Shown here piece by piece: positions 41,847 through 50,116 of a stretch of 50,377 bases of DNA. The DNA is taken from positions 1 to 50,377 of the forward strand of contig JAQGJP010000098.1 of assembly GCA_028290545.1 (NCBI GenBank), given 5' to 3'. Below the pieces are notes generated by a model. It saw only the letters and a program-made list of their open reading frames with translations. It was not told where the DNA came from and made no database searches. This DNA is from Rhizobium sp. (GTDB lineage Bacteria > Pseudomonadota > Alphaproteobacteria > Rhizobiales > Rhizobiaceae). Both the position numbers and the translations under genes were made by a program. Numbering within the stretch: position 1 is the stretch's first letter; each line of letters opens with the position of its first letter.

Positions 41847-42329
41847 TGTCCTTTTTCCTTGCCCGTTTCGCGTCCCGGGTCGTTCCGCCCGGTTTTGTCT
41901 GCCGGTCATTGCCGGTTCGATTGCCACGCACAATAGGCCTCGCCGGCCAACATGCCCTTCCGGCAATCGCTAGGATTCACATCGAATTCGCCGAAAGTTT
42001 GAATTTTCGGCATTTGAATTCAATTGGAGGTGGTTTTTATTCAAATGGGACGGGCCGCCGTTAAGGAAGATGGCGCGTCGCCCCGAAGAGTCCTTGGCCT
42101 GCACGGTGCGACCATCGCCACAATCATTAACGCGCGTTGCCAAGTGTCGAATTTTCAAGCAATTACACCCTGTTAACCACAATATCCAAAGATCGGCCAA
42201 CCTGTGCCTTTTCTGGATTTTTGGGTTCGGATCGGCATTCCCAGCCGGGGTATTTTATCCATTCCTTAAGCCGGGGGTGCGATTTTCCGAGGGTGATATA
42301 TGCAAGTTTCGGAATGAAGGCCGAGCCAG
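41847..42329. other. Divergent intergenic region with a 7-bp dyad
   Basis: It separates the leftward DUF5330 gene from the rightward histidine kinase. A perfect dyad GCCGAAA...TTTCGGC (41990-42011) and AT-rich DNA around it are visible. Short frames of 65-87 codons on the plus strand overlap the dyad and have no domain. It should contain two divergent promoters. Confidence 0.5.
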
Positions 42330-43841
42330 TTGACAACATGGAGTGACATCGCTGAAAAAACGCTATCCCTGCTGGGAAAGGCGGAGGCATGGGCGGGCGC
42401 CGGCGGCGCGCATGCTCACGGCCAGGCGAAGGTGATGCCATTGCACCTGGCATCCGCTTCCGCCGTCTCGGGTCTCTCCTTTCCCCTTATGGTTCTGTCG
42501 GGTCTGGCAATGTCCTCGGCGCTGCCGGCGACTGCGGCGGTGTTCGCGGCGACACTGACCGCCTGCCTCGTCTGGCGCGAACTGCGGCCACGTCGTCCCG
42601 AAAAGGCGCAGCCGCCGAAGATCTGCGAAAATCCGTCCGTGCGCCCCACCACCTACGCCCTGATCCCGGGACTGGTGACCCGTCACGATGCCGCCGGCCA
42701 TCTGCTTTCCGCCTGCGGGGCCGATCGCAAGGCGTTCGGCTTTGCTGCGGAACGCCCGGATGCGTCGGCCTATCTCGACGCCGTGCATGTCGGCGGCCGC
42801 ATTGCCTTCCTGAGGGCCGTCGATGAACTCCGGCAGGGGACAGCGCGCGCCGAGGCCTCGTTCCTGTTTGCCTGCAGCTCGACCGAATCCGGCTATCGGC
42901 CCGTCCGCGCCAACCTGATCGCCGAGCCGGCGATTGCCGGACAGTTCTCCGGCTTCGTGGCCCATACGACAGATATCTCCGATGAAATGGCGCTGAAAAA
43001 CGACGTTCAGGCATGGAAATCCGAGGCGAGTTCCGCCAACGATGCCAAGACGCGCTTCCTGGCCGCCGTCAGCCACGAGCTGCGCACGCCGCTCAATGCC
43101 ATCCTGGGCTTCTCCGATATCCTGACAGGCGAATATTTCGGCAAGTTCGAAAACGACCGGCAGAGGGAATATGTCGCGCTGATCAACCAGTCGGGACATC
43201 ACCTTCTGGCTGTGGTCAATACCATGCTCGACATGTCGAAGATCGAGGCCGGCCGCTACGAGTTGCTCAAGGAGCCGTTCAATATCGCCGACGCGGTTCG
43301 CACGGTCGACGAGATGCTGGCCCTGCAGGCAACGACCAAGGGCGTTGTACTGACGACGCGTGTCGCGCGCGGCATGGATGACGTGGTCGCCGACCGCCGC
43401 GCCATGCAGCAGATCCTGATCAATCTTGCCGGCAACGCGATCAAATTCACCTGCGAGGGAGGCGTTGTGGCGATCGATGCGACCTGCGACGGCCGCAACC
43501 TGACCATCACGGTCAGCGATACCGGCATCGGTATTCCGGCCGACAAGCTGGCACTGGTCGGCAAACCCTTCATGCAGGTGCAGAATGACTATGCCCGTCA
43601 CTATGAAGGCACAGGCCTTGGCCTGGCGCTGGTGACCGGCCTCGTGGCACTGCATGGCGGCGCCTTCGCGATCGAGAGCGAGCAAGGCGTCGGTACCGTT
43701 ATCACCATCACCGTGCCGATGAACGGCGAAGGGGGCGCCGGCGCCGAGACGTTCGAATTTCCGCCGCGCCTCAGAGAAACGACAATCGAAATCACCACAG
43801 GAGAGGACCGCCATGGCGCAGCCGAAGCGAAAATCGCCTGA
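42330..43841 (+). CDS. Membrane-associated PAS sensor histidine kinase (DivJ/PleC/PdhS-like class)
   Basis: A 503-residue kinase. Two hydrophobic helices lie at about 44-83, a PAS-like segment at about 110-215 (GLVTRHDAAGHLLSACGADR), then HisKA with FLAAVSHELRTPLNAILGFS (His249) and HATPase with LINLAGNAIKFT, DTGIGIPADKL and GTGLGLALV. HisKA of the FSDILTGEYFGKF type occurs in alphaproteobacterial cell-cycle kinases such as DivJ/PleC/PdhS, but the identity cannot be fixed. It starts at TTG 42330. The gene overlaps the next one by 29 bp. No response regulator follows. Confidence 0.88.
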   Translation: MTTWSDIAEKTLSLLGKAEAWAGAGGAHAHGQAKVMPLHLASASAVSGLSFPLMVLSGLAMSSALPATAAVFAATLTACLVWRELRPRRPEKAQPPKICENPSVRPTTYALIPGLVTRHDAAGHLLSACGADRKAFGFAAERPDASAYLDAVHVGGRIAFLRAVDELRQGTARAEASFLFACSSTESGYRPVRANLIAEPAIAGQFSGFVAHTTDISDEMALKNDVQAWKSEASSANDAKTRFLAAVSHELRTPLNAILGFSDILTGEYFGKFENDRQREYVALINQSGHHLLAVVNTMLDMSKIEAGRYELLKEPFNIADAVRTVDEMLALQATTKGVVLTTRVARGMDDVVADRRAMQQILINLAGNAIKFTCEGGVVAIDATCDGRNLTITVSDTGIGIPADKLALVGKPFMQVQNDYARHYEGTGLGLALVTGLVALHGGAFAIESEQGVGTVITITVPMNGEGGAGAETFEFPPRLRETTIEITTGEDRHGAAEAKIA

Positions 43842-44751
43842 CAGGAAGCCGTCCGGCAAAATGGCGGCAAGGAAGAAGGGCCCATCCATCGCCTCTCGCA
43901 TGCTTGCGTCGACCGTCGCGTCGATTGCGCGGCATCCGAGATTGCTAGGCGGCATGGCAACGTTTGGTGTCGTCTTTTCCGTCGTTGCCGCCAATGCGCT
44001 CTGGTATCAGCCCAAGCATCATCCCGCGCCCTTGCTGGCGACCCGGATGTTCGAGAGCGATACGCACAATACGGTGAAAACCCGGACGCAGGCGGTGGAG
44101 GAAGCGACAGCCGAACCCGGCGTGACGACATTTCGCATCGAACGCCAGAATGATGACAGTCATCTTGAGGAAGTGCCGGTCGATGCATCGATCCAGGTTG
44201 CCTCGCCGTTGATCAGGGAGGTGCAGCAGGCGCTGGCCCGGCGCGGTCTCTATGATGGCCCGGCCGATGGCCTGACAGGGCCGCGGACGACGTCGGCGAT
44301 CCTGTTCTTCCAGGAGACCGAAGGGCTCGAGCAGACAGGCGATGCAAGCGTCGGTCTGCTGTCAAGGATCAAGGCGCGCGACACGGCTGTTGCCGTGATC
44401 CCCGACGAGCGTCCGTCGCCGGATGTCACGGCGAGCACCAAAACCCGTACGAAGACGAGCGACGATATTGCCGACCTGATCCGCGAGGCCGATGCGGAAC
44501 CGGCCGTCAGGACGAGATCCATCAACGCCGATGTGGCAAGCGCCACCGACAAGCCCATATCGCCCGAGAAGGTGATGAAGATCCAGAAAGCGCTGTCCAG
44601 GTTCGCCTATGCCAAGGTCAAGGTCGATGGCGTGGCAGGCGAGGCGACGCGTGCGGCGATCCGCGCCTTCGAGAAGAACTATAATCTGCCGGTGACCGGC
44701 GAACCTTCCGAGCGCGTGATCAGGAAACTGAAGTCGATCGGCGCAATCTGA
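43813..44751 (+). CDS. Membrane-anchored protein with two peptidoglycan-binding domains
   Basis: A 312-residue protein. A basic N-terminus and one helix (about 46-66, GGMATFGVVFSVVAANALWY) place the rest in the periplasm. Two PG_binding_1 domains follow: IREVQQALARRGLYDGPADG (about 136-190) and MKIQKALSRFAYAKVKVDGV (about 255-310). It overlaps the kinase gene by 29 bp, so they are coupled. It may be an envelope sensor partner or tether for the kinase. Confidence 0.88.
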   Translation: MAQPKRKSPDRKPSGKMAARKKGPSIASRMLASTVASIARHPRLLGGMATFGVVFSVVAANALWYQPKHHPAPLLATRMFESDTHNTVKTRTQAVEEATAEPGVTTFRIERQNDDSHLEEVPVDASIQVASPLIREVQQALARRGLYDGPADGLTGPRTTSAILFFQETEGLEQTGDASVGLLSRIKARDTAVAVIPDERPSPDVTASTKTRTKTSDDIADLIREADAEPAVRTRSINADVASATDKPISPEKVMKIQKALSRFAYAKVKVDGVAGEATRAAIRAFEKNYNLPVTGEPSERVIRKLKSIGAI

Positions 44752-44779
44752 ACCCTGCAATATCGTCCGTCCCCTGGAC

Positions 44780-44805
44780 GCCCGCATCCCATCCGGATGC
44801 CGGGC
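44780..44805 (+). terminator. Candidate terminator after the PG-binding gene
   Basis: A GC hairpin (GCCCGCATCC and GGATGCCGGGC, one bulged base) with GCTTTCG afterwards lies 30 bp downstream of the stop codon. The T-run is short. Confidence 0.45.
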
Positions 44806-44887
44806 GCTTTCGCTATTTCGCGTGGGCGGCTTGAAGCCTGCGATGTGGATTTCATTTTCAAAAATTCTTTGCGCTGATTTCAGCGAC

Positions 44888-44952
44888 GTTTCCGTAGAAG
44901 TTACGGGAATCCCGAGACAGTTCGATATTGTTTCCGTGGATTATACGGAAAC
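44888..44952. promoter_or_regulatory. Two matched dyads spaced 42 bp (candidate operators)
   Basis: GTTTCCGTA-N5-TACGGGAAT (44888-44910) and GTTTCCGT-N7-ACGGAAAC (44930-44952) are nearly the same sequence, each an inverted repeat. The centre-to-centre distance of about 42 bp is four helical turns, so a dimeric regulator could bind both on one face. The regulator is unknown. Confidence 0.6.
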
Positions 44953-44977
44953 TCCCATTCAATAAGCGGTTATAGTC

Positions 44978-45011
44978 ATTGTAATCCGCAATATATTCTA
45001 TTAATTACAAT
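44978..45011. promoter_or_regulatory. ATTGTAAT/ATTACAAT inverted repeat in AT-rich DNA (candidate Ros/MucR site)
   Basis: Perfect 8-bp arms with an 18-base spacer precede the RTX genes. Known Ros-bound DNA contains TTGTAATATA-type halves. A MucR/Ros protein is encoded at 38779 in this window, making it a reasonable candidate. Confidence 0.3.
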
Positions 45012-45083
45012 ATATACCGAATAAATAACGTATTCTCTCCGTTATTCCAGCAGAGCAACGCTTTCGACCAAGGAGAGGCTCAA

Positions 45084-45332
45084 ATGGCAAAGAATATTAT
45101 CGGCCAGGACCAGACATCGACATTCAACATATTCACAGGCGGCGAGATCTGGGTGCTGGGGGCGACGGACCTCGCGGTTGTGCTCGACCTGAAATCCGTC
45201 AAAAATGGCGACACGACTATCCATTTCGGCAAAGGCGACAGCCTTGTCCTGGAAGGCATCAAGCCCGGAGAGCTGACCAAGGATAATGTCGAGTTCAACG
45301 CCGGTTCCGGCGGTGCGAACCGGTCGTTCTGA
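45084..45332 (+). CDS. Small protein resembling the C-terminal end of RTX proteins, 82 aa
   Basis: An 82-residue protein with AGGAGAGG before the ATG. It has LDLKSVKNGDTTIHFGKGDS followed by LVLEGIKPGELTKDNVEF, which resembles the terminal block of RTX/type I secreted proteins (as in RLTLESIHKADLSTGDFLF of the larger protein at 47959). There are no nonapeptide repeats. It may be a small secreted protein or a stand-alone secretion-signal-type domain. The next gene begins 39 bp downstream, so the two are likely co-transcribed. Confidence 0.7.
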   Translation: MAKNIIGQDQTSTFNIFTGGEIWVLGATDLAVVLDLKSVKNGDTTIHFGKGDSLVLEGIKPGELTKDNVEFNAGSGGANRSF

Positions 45333-45371
45333 GACTCATTCCATCACTCAATCCTTCAAGGGAGAATTCTC

Positions 45372-46853
45372 ATGGCAGTCAATTTTCAGAGTTCCGATTC
45401 CGCCACCCAATGGGTTACCAATACGGCGGGCGACACCTATGTCCTTAAAGAGGGCATCCATCTTCTGGTCCAGGGCACCGCAATCAGCGGCACCGCCGCG
45501 GTCGCCAACCGCAAATTCCAGATCGACGGCCATGTGTTTGGCGAAGGCGGCGGGTCGGGCATGTTCATCGGCCAGGACGCGACGAATGGCGGGTCCTCCA
45601 CCGTCCAGATCGGCGACAGCGGCTCCATCCTGGGTGAGGCCTATGGCATTGTCGCGCATGGCGGTGACCTGAACCTGCTCAACAATGGCAGTCTCAGCGG
45701 TTCCACGGCCGGTCTGTATATGTCCGGCGCTCTCAATGTCGTGCTCAATCAGGGGACGATAGTTTCCTATGACGGCATCGGGATAAATTCGCAGGGCGCA
45801 TACGCGGAAATTCAGAACTTCGGTACCATTAGCGGCGTGACGAAGGGAGTTCTGCTGGGTGGAACCAACTCCGTGTTGATCAATGGAGGAAACATCATCG
45901 CCAAAACGACGGGTGATGGTGCGATCCAGAGCGAGGGGGCTGACATCGTGCGCAATACCGGCCTGCTGTTTGGCTCGGTCCAAATGGGGGACGACAATGA
46001 CGAATTCCACAATCTGAACGGCATCGTCACCGGCGCCGTCGATCTTGGCGACGGTGACGACAAATTCGTGAGCAAGAGTGCAACGTTTGACGGAAATTAT
46101 TACATCTCCGGCGGTACGGGCAGCGACAACTTTTATATCGATGACGCGGGTCTGAACATCAGAGAATACACCAATGAAGGATATGACACAGTTTACGCAT
46201 CGGTTTCCTACGCGTTGAACGAGAATTTCGAGGATTTGACCTTGATGGGCAGCGCCGATCTCAGTGGCAGCGGAAATTCCGGGGATAATTACCTGACCGG
46301 CAACACCGGCAACAACAGGCTGTTTGGCCGCGCCGGAAACGACAGCCTGGAGACCGGCGAAGGCAAGGAACTCTACAACGGCGGCGCAGGGTCGGATACG
46401 GTTCTCTACATTGATGTCGCGTCAGGCGCCACGATCAATCTTGCGACGGGCAAGGGTACCGGGGCAGCTGCGGATCATGCCTTCGTCAGCATCGAGAATG
46501 TCGAGGGCGGCGATTTCAACGACAAGTTCATCGGAAACGCTGCTGCCAACCACCTCAACGGCTGGGCGGGCAACGACGCTCTGACCGGCGGCGGCGGCAA
46601 GGACGTTTTCATTTTTGTCGATGGCAACGACAAGGACACGATCACCGACTTCCAGGATAAAACCGACAAGATCAGGCTCGAAATACATGCCAACGGCATT
46701 GATCTCACCAAATTTTCGGATCTCAACGGCCTGATCGAGCAAAAAGGCAACGACGTGGTGATCGACTTCAACCCCGTCAACGCCGGTGACAAACTGATTT
46801 TCAAGAACGCCGATGTTTCGGATTTCACGGCCGCCGACTTCCTGTTCGGATGA
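45372..46853 (+). CDS. Beta-solenoid/RTX-type secreted protein, 493 aa
   Basis: A 493-residue acidic protein with no classical signal peptide. The N-terminal half has short Gly/Asn-rich repeats (GSILGEAYGIVAHGGDLNLL; NNGSLSGSTAGLYMSG; NQGTIVSYDGIGINSQGAY) that should form a parallel beta-solenoid. The C-terminal half contains RTX-like calcium-binding repeats (GNAAANHLNGWAGNDALTGG, also GRAGNDSLETGEG). It ends with DVSDFTAADFLFG, a C-terminal type I secretion-like signal. No transporter (PrsDE type) is in the window. It may be a cell-surface or adhesive protein. The GGAGAATTC-type sequence before the ATG supports the start. Confidence 0.85.
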   Translation: MAVNFQSSDSATQWVTNTAGDTYVLKEGIHLLVQGTAISGTAAVANRKFQIDGHVFGEGGGSGMFIGQDATNGGSSTVQIGDSGSILGEAYGIVAHGGDLNLLNNGSLSGSTAGLYMSGALNVVLNQGTIVSYDGIGINSQGAYAEIQNFGTISGVTKGVLLGGTNSVLINGGNIIAKTTGDGAIQSEGADIVRNTGLLFGSVQMGDDNDEFHNLNGIVTGAVDLGDGDDKFVSKSATFDGNYYISGGTGSDNFYIDDAGLNIREYTNEGYDTVYASVSYALNENFEDLTLMGSADLSGSGNSGDNYLTGNTGNNRLFGRAGNDSLETGEGKELYNGGAGSDTVLYIDVASGATINLATGKGTGAAADHAFVSIENVEGGDFNDKFIGNAAANHLNGWAGNDALTGGGGKDVFIFVDGNDKDTITDFQDKTDKIRLEIHANGIDLTKFSDLNGLIEQKGNDVVIDFNPVNAGDKLIFKNADVSDFTAADFLFG

Positions 46854-46919
46854 GGGTCGGGCCGGCTTGCCGGCGCGGGATGCTTTGACACTTCCGGCGT
46901 CCGCCTCTAAACCGGGTGG

Positions 46920-47255
46920 ATGCGTGTCACTACGGATTTTTTCGTTGCAGCCTTGATCCGCCGGGTGTTTTCATCCGGCGGTTTTGCTGCCGTGGAACGC
47001 AGGGGTGCGACCGAGGCCGGCACCATCTTCATCCGGCAAAGATTCCGCGACGGGCTCGAGACTCTCTACGCGCCGGCTCCGCAAAGCGTGTTCGACGAAA
47101 GCAGGCCCGACGATCGCCGCTTTGAAACCCGCCTGCAGAAGGTGGAGCCCGACGCCGTTGGCGATATCATCGCCCGCGAGGCGAAGTTCGATCCGGATCT
47201 CTGGGTGGTCGAACTGGAAGTCGATGAGATCGGCGACCTGCTCGGCGTCGCTTGA
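46920..47255 (+). CDS. DUF1491-family protein
   Basis: A 111-residue protein: MRVTTDFFVAALIRRVFSSG and AVERRGATEAGTIFIRQRF, then DDRRFETRLQKVEPD, which is the DUF1491 pattern of alphaproteobacteria. It is cytoplasmic and of unknown function. It sits between the first RTX gene and the parDE pair; its relation to either is unclear. Confidence 0.85.
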   Translation: MRVTTDFFVAALIRRVFSSGGFAAVERRGATEAGTIFIRQRFRDGLETLYAPAPQSVFDESRPDDRRFETRLQKVEPDAVGDIIAREAKFDPDLWVVELEVDEIGDLLGVA

Positions 47256-47258
47256 AAG

Positions 47259-47277
47259 ATGCGCATAGATGGCGCAT
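47259..47277. promoter_or_regulatory. Dyad upstream of parD (candidate autoregulatory operator)
   Basis: ATGCGC-N7-GCGCAT is a perfect inverted repeat 42 bp before the parD start. Ribbon-helix-helix antitoxins commonly repress their own promoter through such repeats. Confidence 0.45.
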
Positions 47278-47318
47278 ATTTTGTTATCCCGATAGTGTCT
47301 CAGCTTAAGGAGGTCGTC

Positions 47319-47564
47319 ATGAATCTTTCAATTGGGCCGAAATGGGAAAAATTTGTCGAGACCGTCGTCACCGAGGGGCGCTATGGATCAGCGAGCGAGG
47401 TCGTCCGAGAAGGGCTGCGTTTGGTCGAGGAACGCGAGGCCAAGCTTGCGGCGTTGCGCCGGACAATCGGCATGTCGATCAAGGCTGGGGGCGATTTGAG
47501 CGACGAGGACATCGAGGCGTCGATGGATCGTTACGCGGAACAATTGCTGAGAGAAGGGCAATGA
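47319..47564 (+). CDS. parD: ParD-family antitoxin (ribbon-helix-helix)
   Basis: An 81-residue antitoxin. The N-terminal RHH fold reads MNLSIGPKWEKFVETVVTEG, then RYGSASEVVREGLRLVEERE. The C-terminal acidic tail (DLSDEDIEASMDRYAEQLL) should wrap the toxin. AAGGAGG precedes the ATG. It is one base upstream of parE and they form a two-gene operon. Confidence 0.92.
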   Translation: MNLSIGPKWEKFVETVVTEGRYGSASEVVREGLRLVEEREAKLAALRRTIGMSIKAGGDLSDEDIEASMDRYAEQLLREGQ

Positions 47565-47565
47565 T

Positions 47566-47880
47566 TTGCCACGACTTCGGTATCTCGCCAGCGTAGACAC
47601 GGATTTTCGTGAAATACTGAAATACATCGCCCGCGAGAGTGGGAATGTTACAGTCGGCAAGGCCTTTATTGCCAGCATACGGGACAAACGCCGGCATTTA
47701 GCCAGCCTTCCGGGGATGATGGGTCGGCCGAGGCCGGAAATCTACCCCGATATCCGCAGCTTCGCATTTGGAAACTATGTTGTCTTCTTCCGATATATCG
47801 ATGATCGATTTGAAGTCGTCAACATTCTCGAGAGACATCGCGATTTGGAAAGCTTCTTCGATTCCCACAGTCCGGAATAG
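47566..47880 (+). CDS. parE: ParE/RelE-family toxin
   Basis: A 104-residue toxin starting at TTG. It has the RelE/ParE fold pattern: LRYLASVDTDFREILKYIAR, FIASIRDKRRHLASLPGMMG, PEIYPDIRSFAFGNYVVFFR and EVVNILERHRDLESFF, with the GRPRPEI segment. ParE-type toxins target DNA gyrase. The pair is likely functional; no frameshift is seen. It is located between two RTX genes. Confidence 0.92.
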   Translation: MPRLRYLASVDTDFREILKYIARESGNVTVGKAFIASIRDKRRHLASLPGMMGRPRPEIYPDIRSFAFGNYVVFFRYIDDRFEVVNILERHRDLESFFDSHSPE

Positions 47881-47958
47881 GCTTTGCTGTGAGCCTTTCC
47901 CAATCGTTACCCGGCCGTTATCCGCATTGGCATAGGCTGTCGCCCAAATGGAGCCGTC

Positions 47959-49860
47959 ATGACTGAGATCAATCAGACGACCAAATTCGTCGCCGACAAG
48001 GCCGGCGAACAATATGTGGTCAATGTCGAACTCAAGACACCGGGTATGGCGATCGATGCGTCGGCGGCGGTCACGGGGCGGTCCTTTATCGTCAACGGCA
48101 TATTGAGCGCCGGCAGCGGCACCGCAATCCTGCTCGGCAGCGCTTCGCTTGCCGATAGCCAGAGCTACGTGAAAATCGGCGATGTCGGCACGTTCACCAG
48201 TGGCGGCAAGGGGCTGGTGGCGGCCAGCGGCGGCGTGACATTCGAGAATGTCGGCATGTTCAGCGCGGTTTCGACCGCCGTGCAGTTCAAGGGCGACAAC
48301 AACACCTTCAAGAATGTCAGCAGTAAAGATGGCCCGGGGCAGCTTTCATCGACGAACGGGTCGGCGTTGGTGAGCGCTGGCGATAGCGACAGGATCGAAA
48401 ACACCGGTTCGGCGACGATCACTGCCAGGCGCGATGCCATCGTCTCCACCGGAGATCATGTGTCGATCACCAACAATAGCATGGCTCAGATCATCTCCAC
48501 GTCTGGGTCGGCGTTGGTGAGCGCCGGCAAGAGCGACAGGATCGAAAACACCGGTTCGGCGACGATCACCGCCAGGCGAGATGCCATCGTCTCCACCGGA
48601 GATCATGTATCGATCACCAACAATGGCATGGCTCAGATCATCTCCACGTCTGGGGCGGCGATCGTCGTGTCAGGCAAAAGGGACACGATCTATAGTGTCA
48701 GCATGATCAGCGCTGAACGGGATGCAATCGTTTCCGCCGGTGACAGGACAACGATCACCATTGCCGGCGACGGCACCCTCACGTCCGGCAACGGCCACGG
48801 GATCCTATCCATGGGTGATGACGACAGGCTGACCAACCAGGCGGAGATCACCAGCCGTCTTGATGGCATTTTCTCAGCCGGCGCCGACGTCACCATTGTC
48901 AACACCGCAACCATCACCAGCAGGAGCGGTGCGGCGATCCGCTCGACCGGCGACGACGCCGTCATCACCAGTTCGACCCTGCTGTCGGGCAAGACCTTCG
49001 GTATCATCTCGACCGGCGACCATGTGACGATCACCAATTTCGGCGATGTGAACGCGACCGGTACCGGTATTCGCATCGCCGGCGATGACGCGATCCTGAC
49101 GACCAAATCGCATGTGACGGCCAATACGGCGATTGCGATTTCCGGCAATGACGCCGTCGTCACCATCGAAAACGAGATTGCCGGTCTTTCAAGAACCGCA
49201 GCCACCATCGAGATCACCTCGACAGGATCGACTGCCGTCACCAATCGCGGCGCCATCGGCGCCGCATCGGGCGTGGTGATCGAGGCCGGCAAAGGCGTGG
49301 AAAGCATCCTCAATACCGGCTCGCTCTATGGCGATGTGAAACTGGGCGCCGGCAATGACTGGTTCTCGTCGCTGAAGGGGGAGGTCACCGGTGCTGTGCA
49401 TGGCGGCAAGGGAAACGACGTCTATGTCGTCGGCATTCCCTTGGCGATCAGCGAGACGGCGGGCGAGGGCATCGACACTGTCCAGTCGAGGTTCACCTAT
49501 GCGCTTGGTGCCAATATCGAAAATCTCGAACTGCTCGGCAAGGGAACGATGGATGCGACGGGCAACAGTCTCGCGAACCGCATCACCGGCAATGCCGGCA
49601 ACAACCATCTGACAGGACTTGGCGGCAAGGACGTCTTCGTGTTCGGGACGGGCGCCCGCCAGGATATCGTCACCGATTTCACCGATGGCAAGGACCGGAT
49701 GGATCTTTCCGGCTATCAAGGCATCGACAGTTTTGCCGACCTGCGTGCAAAGATCGATCAATCGGGCGATGATGTCACCATCACGTTCGACGGCCACGAC
49801 CGCCTGACGCTCGAAAGCATCCACAAAGCCGACCTTTCGACCGGCGACTTCCTGTTCTGA
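47959..49860 (+). CDS. Large beta-solenoid/RTX-type secreted protein, 633 aa
   Basis: A paralogue of the 45372 protein by architecture and N-terminal sequence. A long array of repeats of about 22-25 residues with the core (D/G)AI(V/I)S(T/A)GDxxxITN spans about 130-470 and should form a right-handed beta-helix. Residues 134-232 are two near-identical 49-residue copies. The C-terminal third contains an RTX-like repeat (GNAGNNHLTGLGGKDVFVFG) and ends with STGDFLF, the type I secretion-like tail. There is no signal peptide. It is likely surface-exposed or secreted. Confidence 0.86.
   Translation: MTEINQTTKFVADKAGEQYVVNVELKTPGMAIDASAAVTGRSFIVNGILSAGSGTAILLGSASLADSQSYVKIGDVGTFTSGGKGLVAASGGVTFENVGMFSAVSTAVQFKGDNNTFKNVSSKDGPGQLSSTNGSALVSAGDSDRIENTGSATITARRDAIVSTGDHVSITNNSMAQIISTSGSALVSAGKSDRIENTGSATITARRDAIVSTGDHVSITNNGMAQIISTSGAAIVVSGKRDTIYSVSMISAERDAIVSAGDRTTITIAGDGTLTSGNGHGILSMGDDDRLTNQAEITSRLDGIFSAGADVTIVNTATITSRSGAAIRSTGDDAVITSSTLLSGKTFGIISTGDHVTITNFGDVNATGTGIRIAGDDAILTTKSHVTANTAIAISGNDAVVTIENEIAGLSRTAATIEITSTGSTAVTNRGAIGAASGVVIEAGKGVESILNTGSLYGDVKLGAGNDWFSSLKGEVTGAVHGGKGNDVYVVGIPLAISETAGEGIDTVQSRFTYALGANIENLELLGKGTMDATGNSLANRITGNAGNNHLTGLGGKDVFVFGTGARQDIVTDFTDGKDRMDLSGYQGIDSFADLRAKIDQSGDDVTITFDGHDRLTLESIHKADLSTGDFLF
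48358..48651 (+). repeat. 147-bp direct duplication inside the RTX gene
   Basis: Two adjacent 147-bp copies (48358-48504 and 48505-48651) differ at seven positions by my count. They encode 49 residues each, starting at GSALVSAG. The similarity at DNA level far exceeds the other repeats of the gene, so this is a recent in-frame duplication. Confidence 0.9.
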
Positions 49861-49878
49861 CCGTCGAGCGAGAAGGTG

Positions 49879-49919
49879 AAAAACAAACGGCCGGCCCACA
49901 TTCGCGTGGACCGGCTGCC
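49879..49919 (-). terminator. Rho-independent terminator, minus strand
   Basis: A GC-rich stem (core CCGGTCCAC and GTGGGCCGG, one G-U pair) is followed on the minus strand by GTTTGTTTTTC. There is no minus-strand gene upstream within 400 bp, so it suggests a non-coding transcript. Confidence 0.7.
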
Positions 49920-50083
49920 GTCATGCACTGCTACAGGGGTGGGCACACCCCGTTCCGCCAACGGACTGCGCCCGACATCATCGATCTTTACTTTCTGTCC
50001 GTACCCGGCACTTCGGTTTAGCCGCCCTGGCTTTCACCAGTAAACCGTGCCTGAGAACGACCTAGACTTGATCTGCGTTGTCG
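49880..50083 (-). ncRNA. Candidate FNR/FixK-controlled small RNA
   Basis: The transcript would start about 41 bases left of the centre of the FNR-type site, after a -10-like GATAGAAAT at about 50089-50097, and end at the terminator at 49879-49919, giving about 200 nt. The segment has several stable hairpins (GGGGTG/CACCCC, CCGTT/AACGG). The start is inferred from site geometry only. Confidence 0.35.
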
Positions 50084-50116
50084 AGATCATTTCTATCGAT
50101 TTCTGATGCCTGGTCA

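Larger units (their letters stand above)
44752..45083 (+). promoter_or_regulatory. Promoter region of the RTX/beta-solenoid gene block
   Basis: A 332-bp region with a possible terminator hairpin at 44780-44805, two matched dyads (44888-44910, 44930-44952), an AT-rich stretch (44955-45050) with an ATTGTAAT...ATTACAAT repeat, and a good ribosome binding site AGGAGAGG before 45084. No coding frame was found. This is the most structured promoter in the window. Confidence 0.6.

Noticed and set aside
42363..43994. 543-codon minus-strand frame opposite the PAS histidine kinase
   Set aside because: The HisKA and HATPase motifs prove the plus strand is coding; the antisense frame has no domain.
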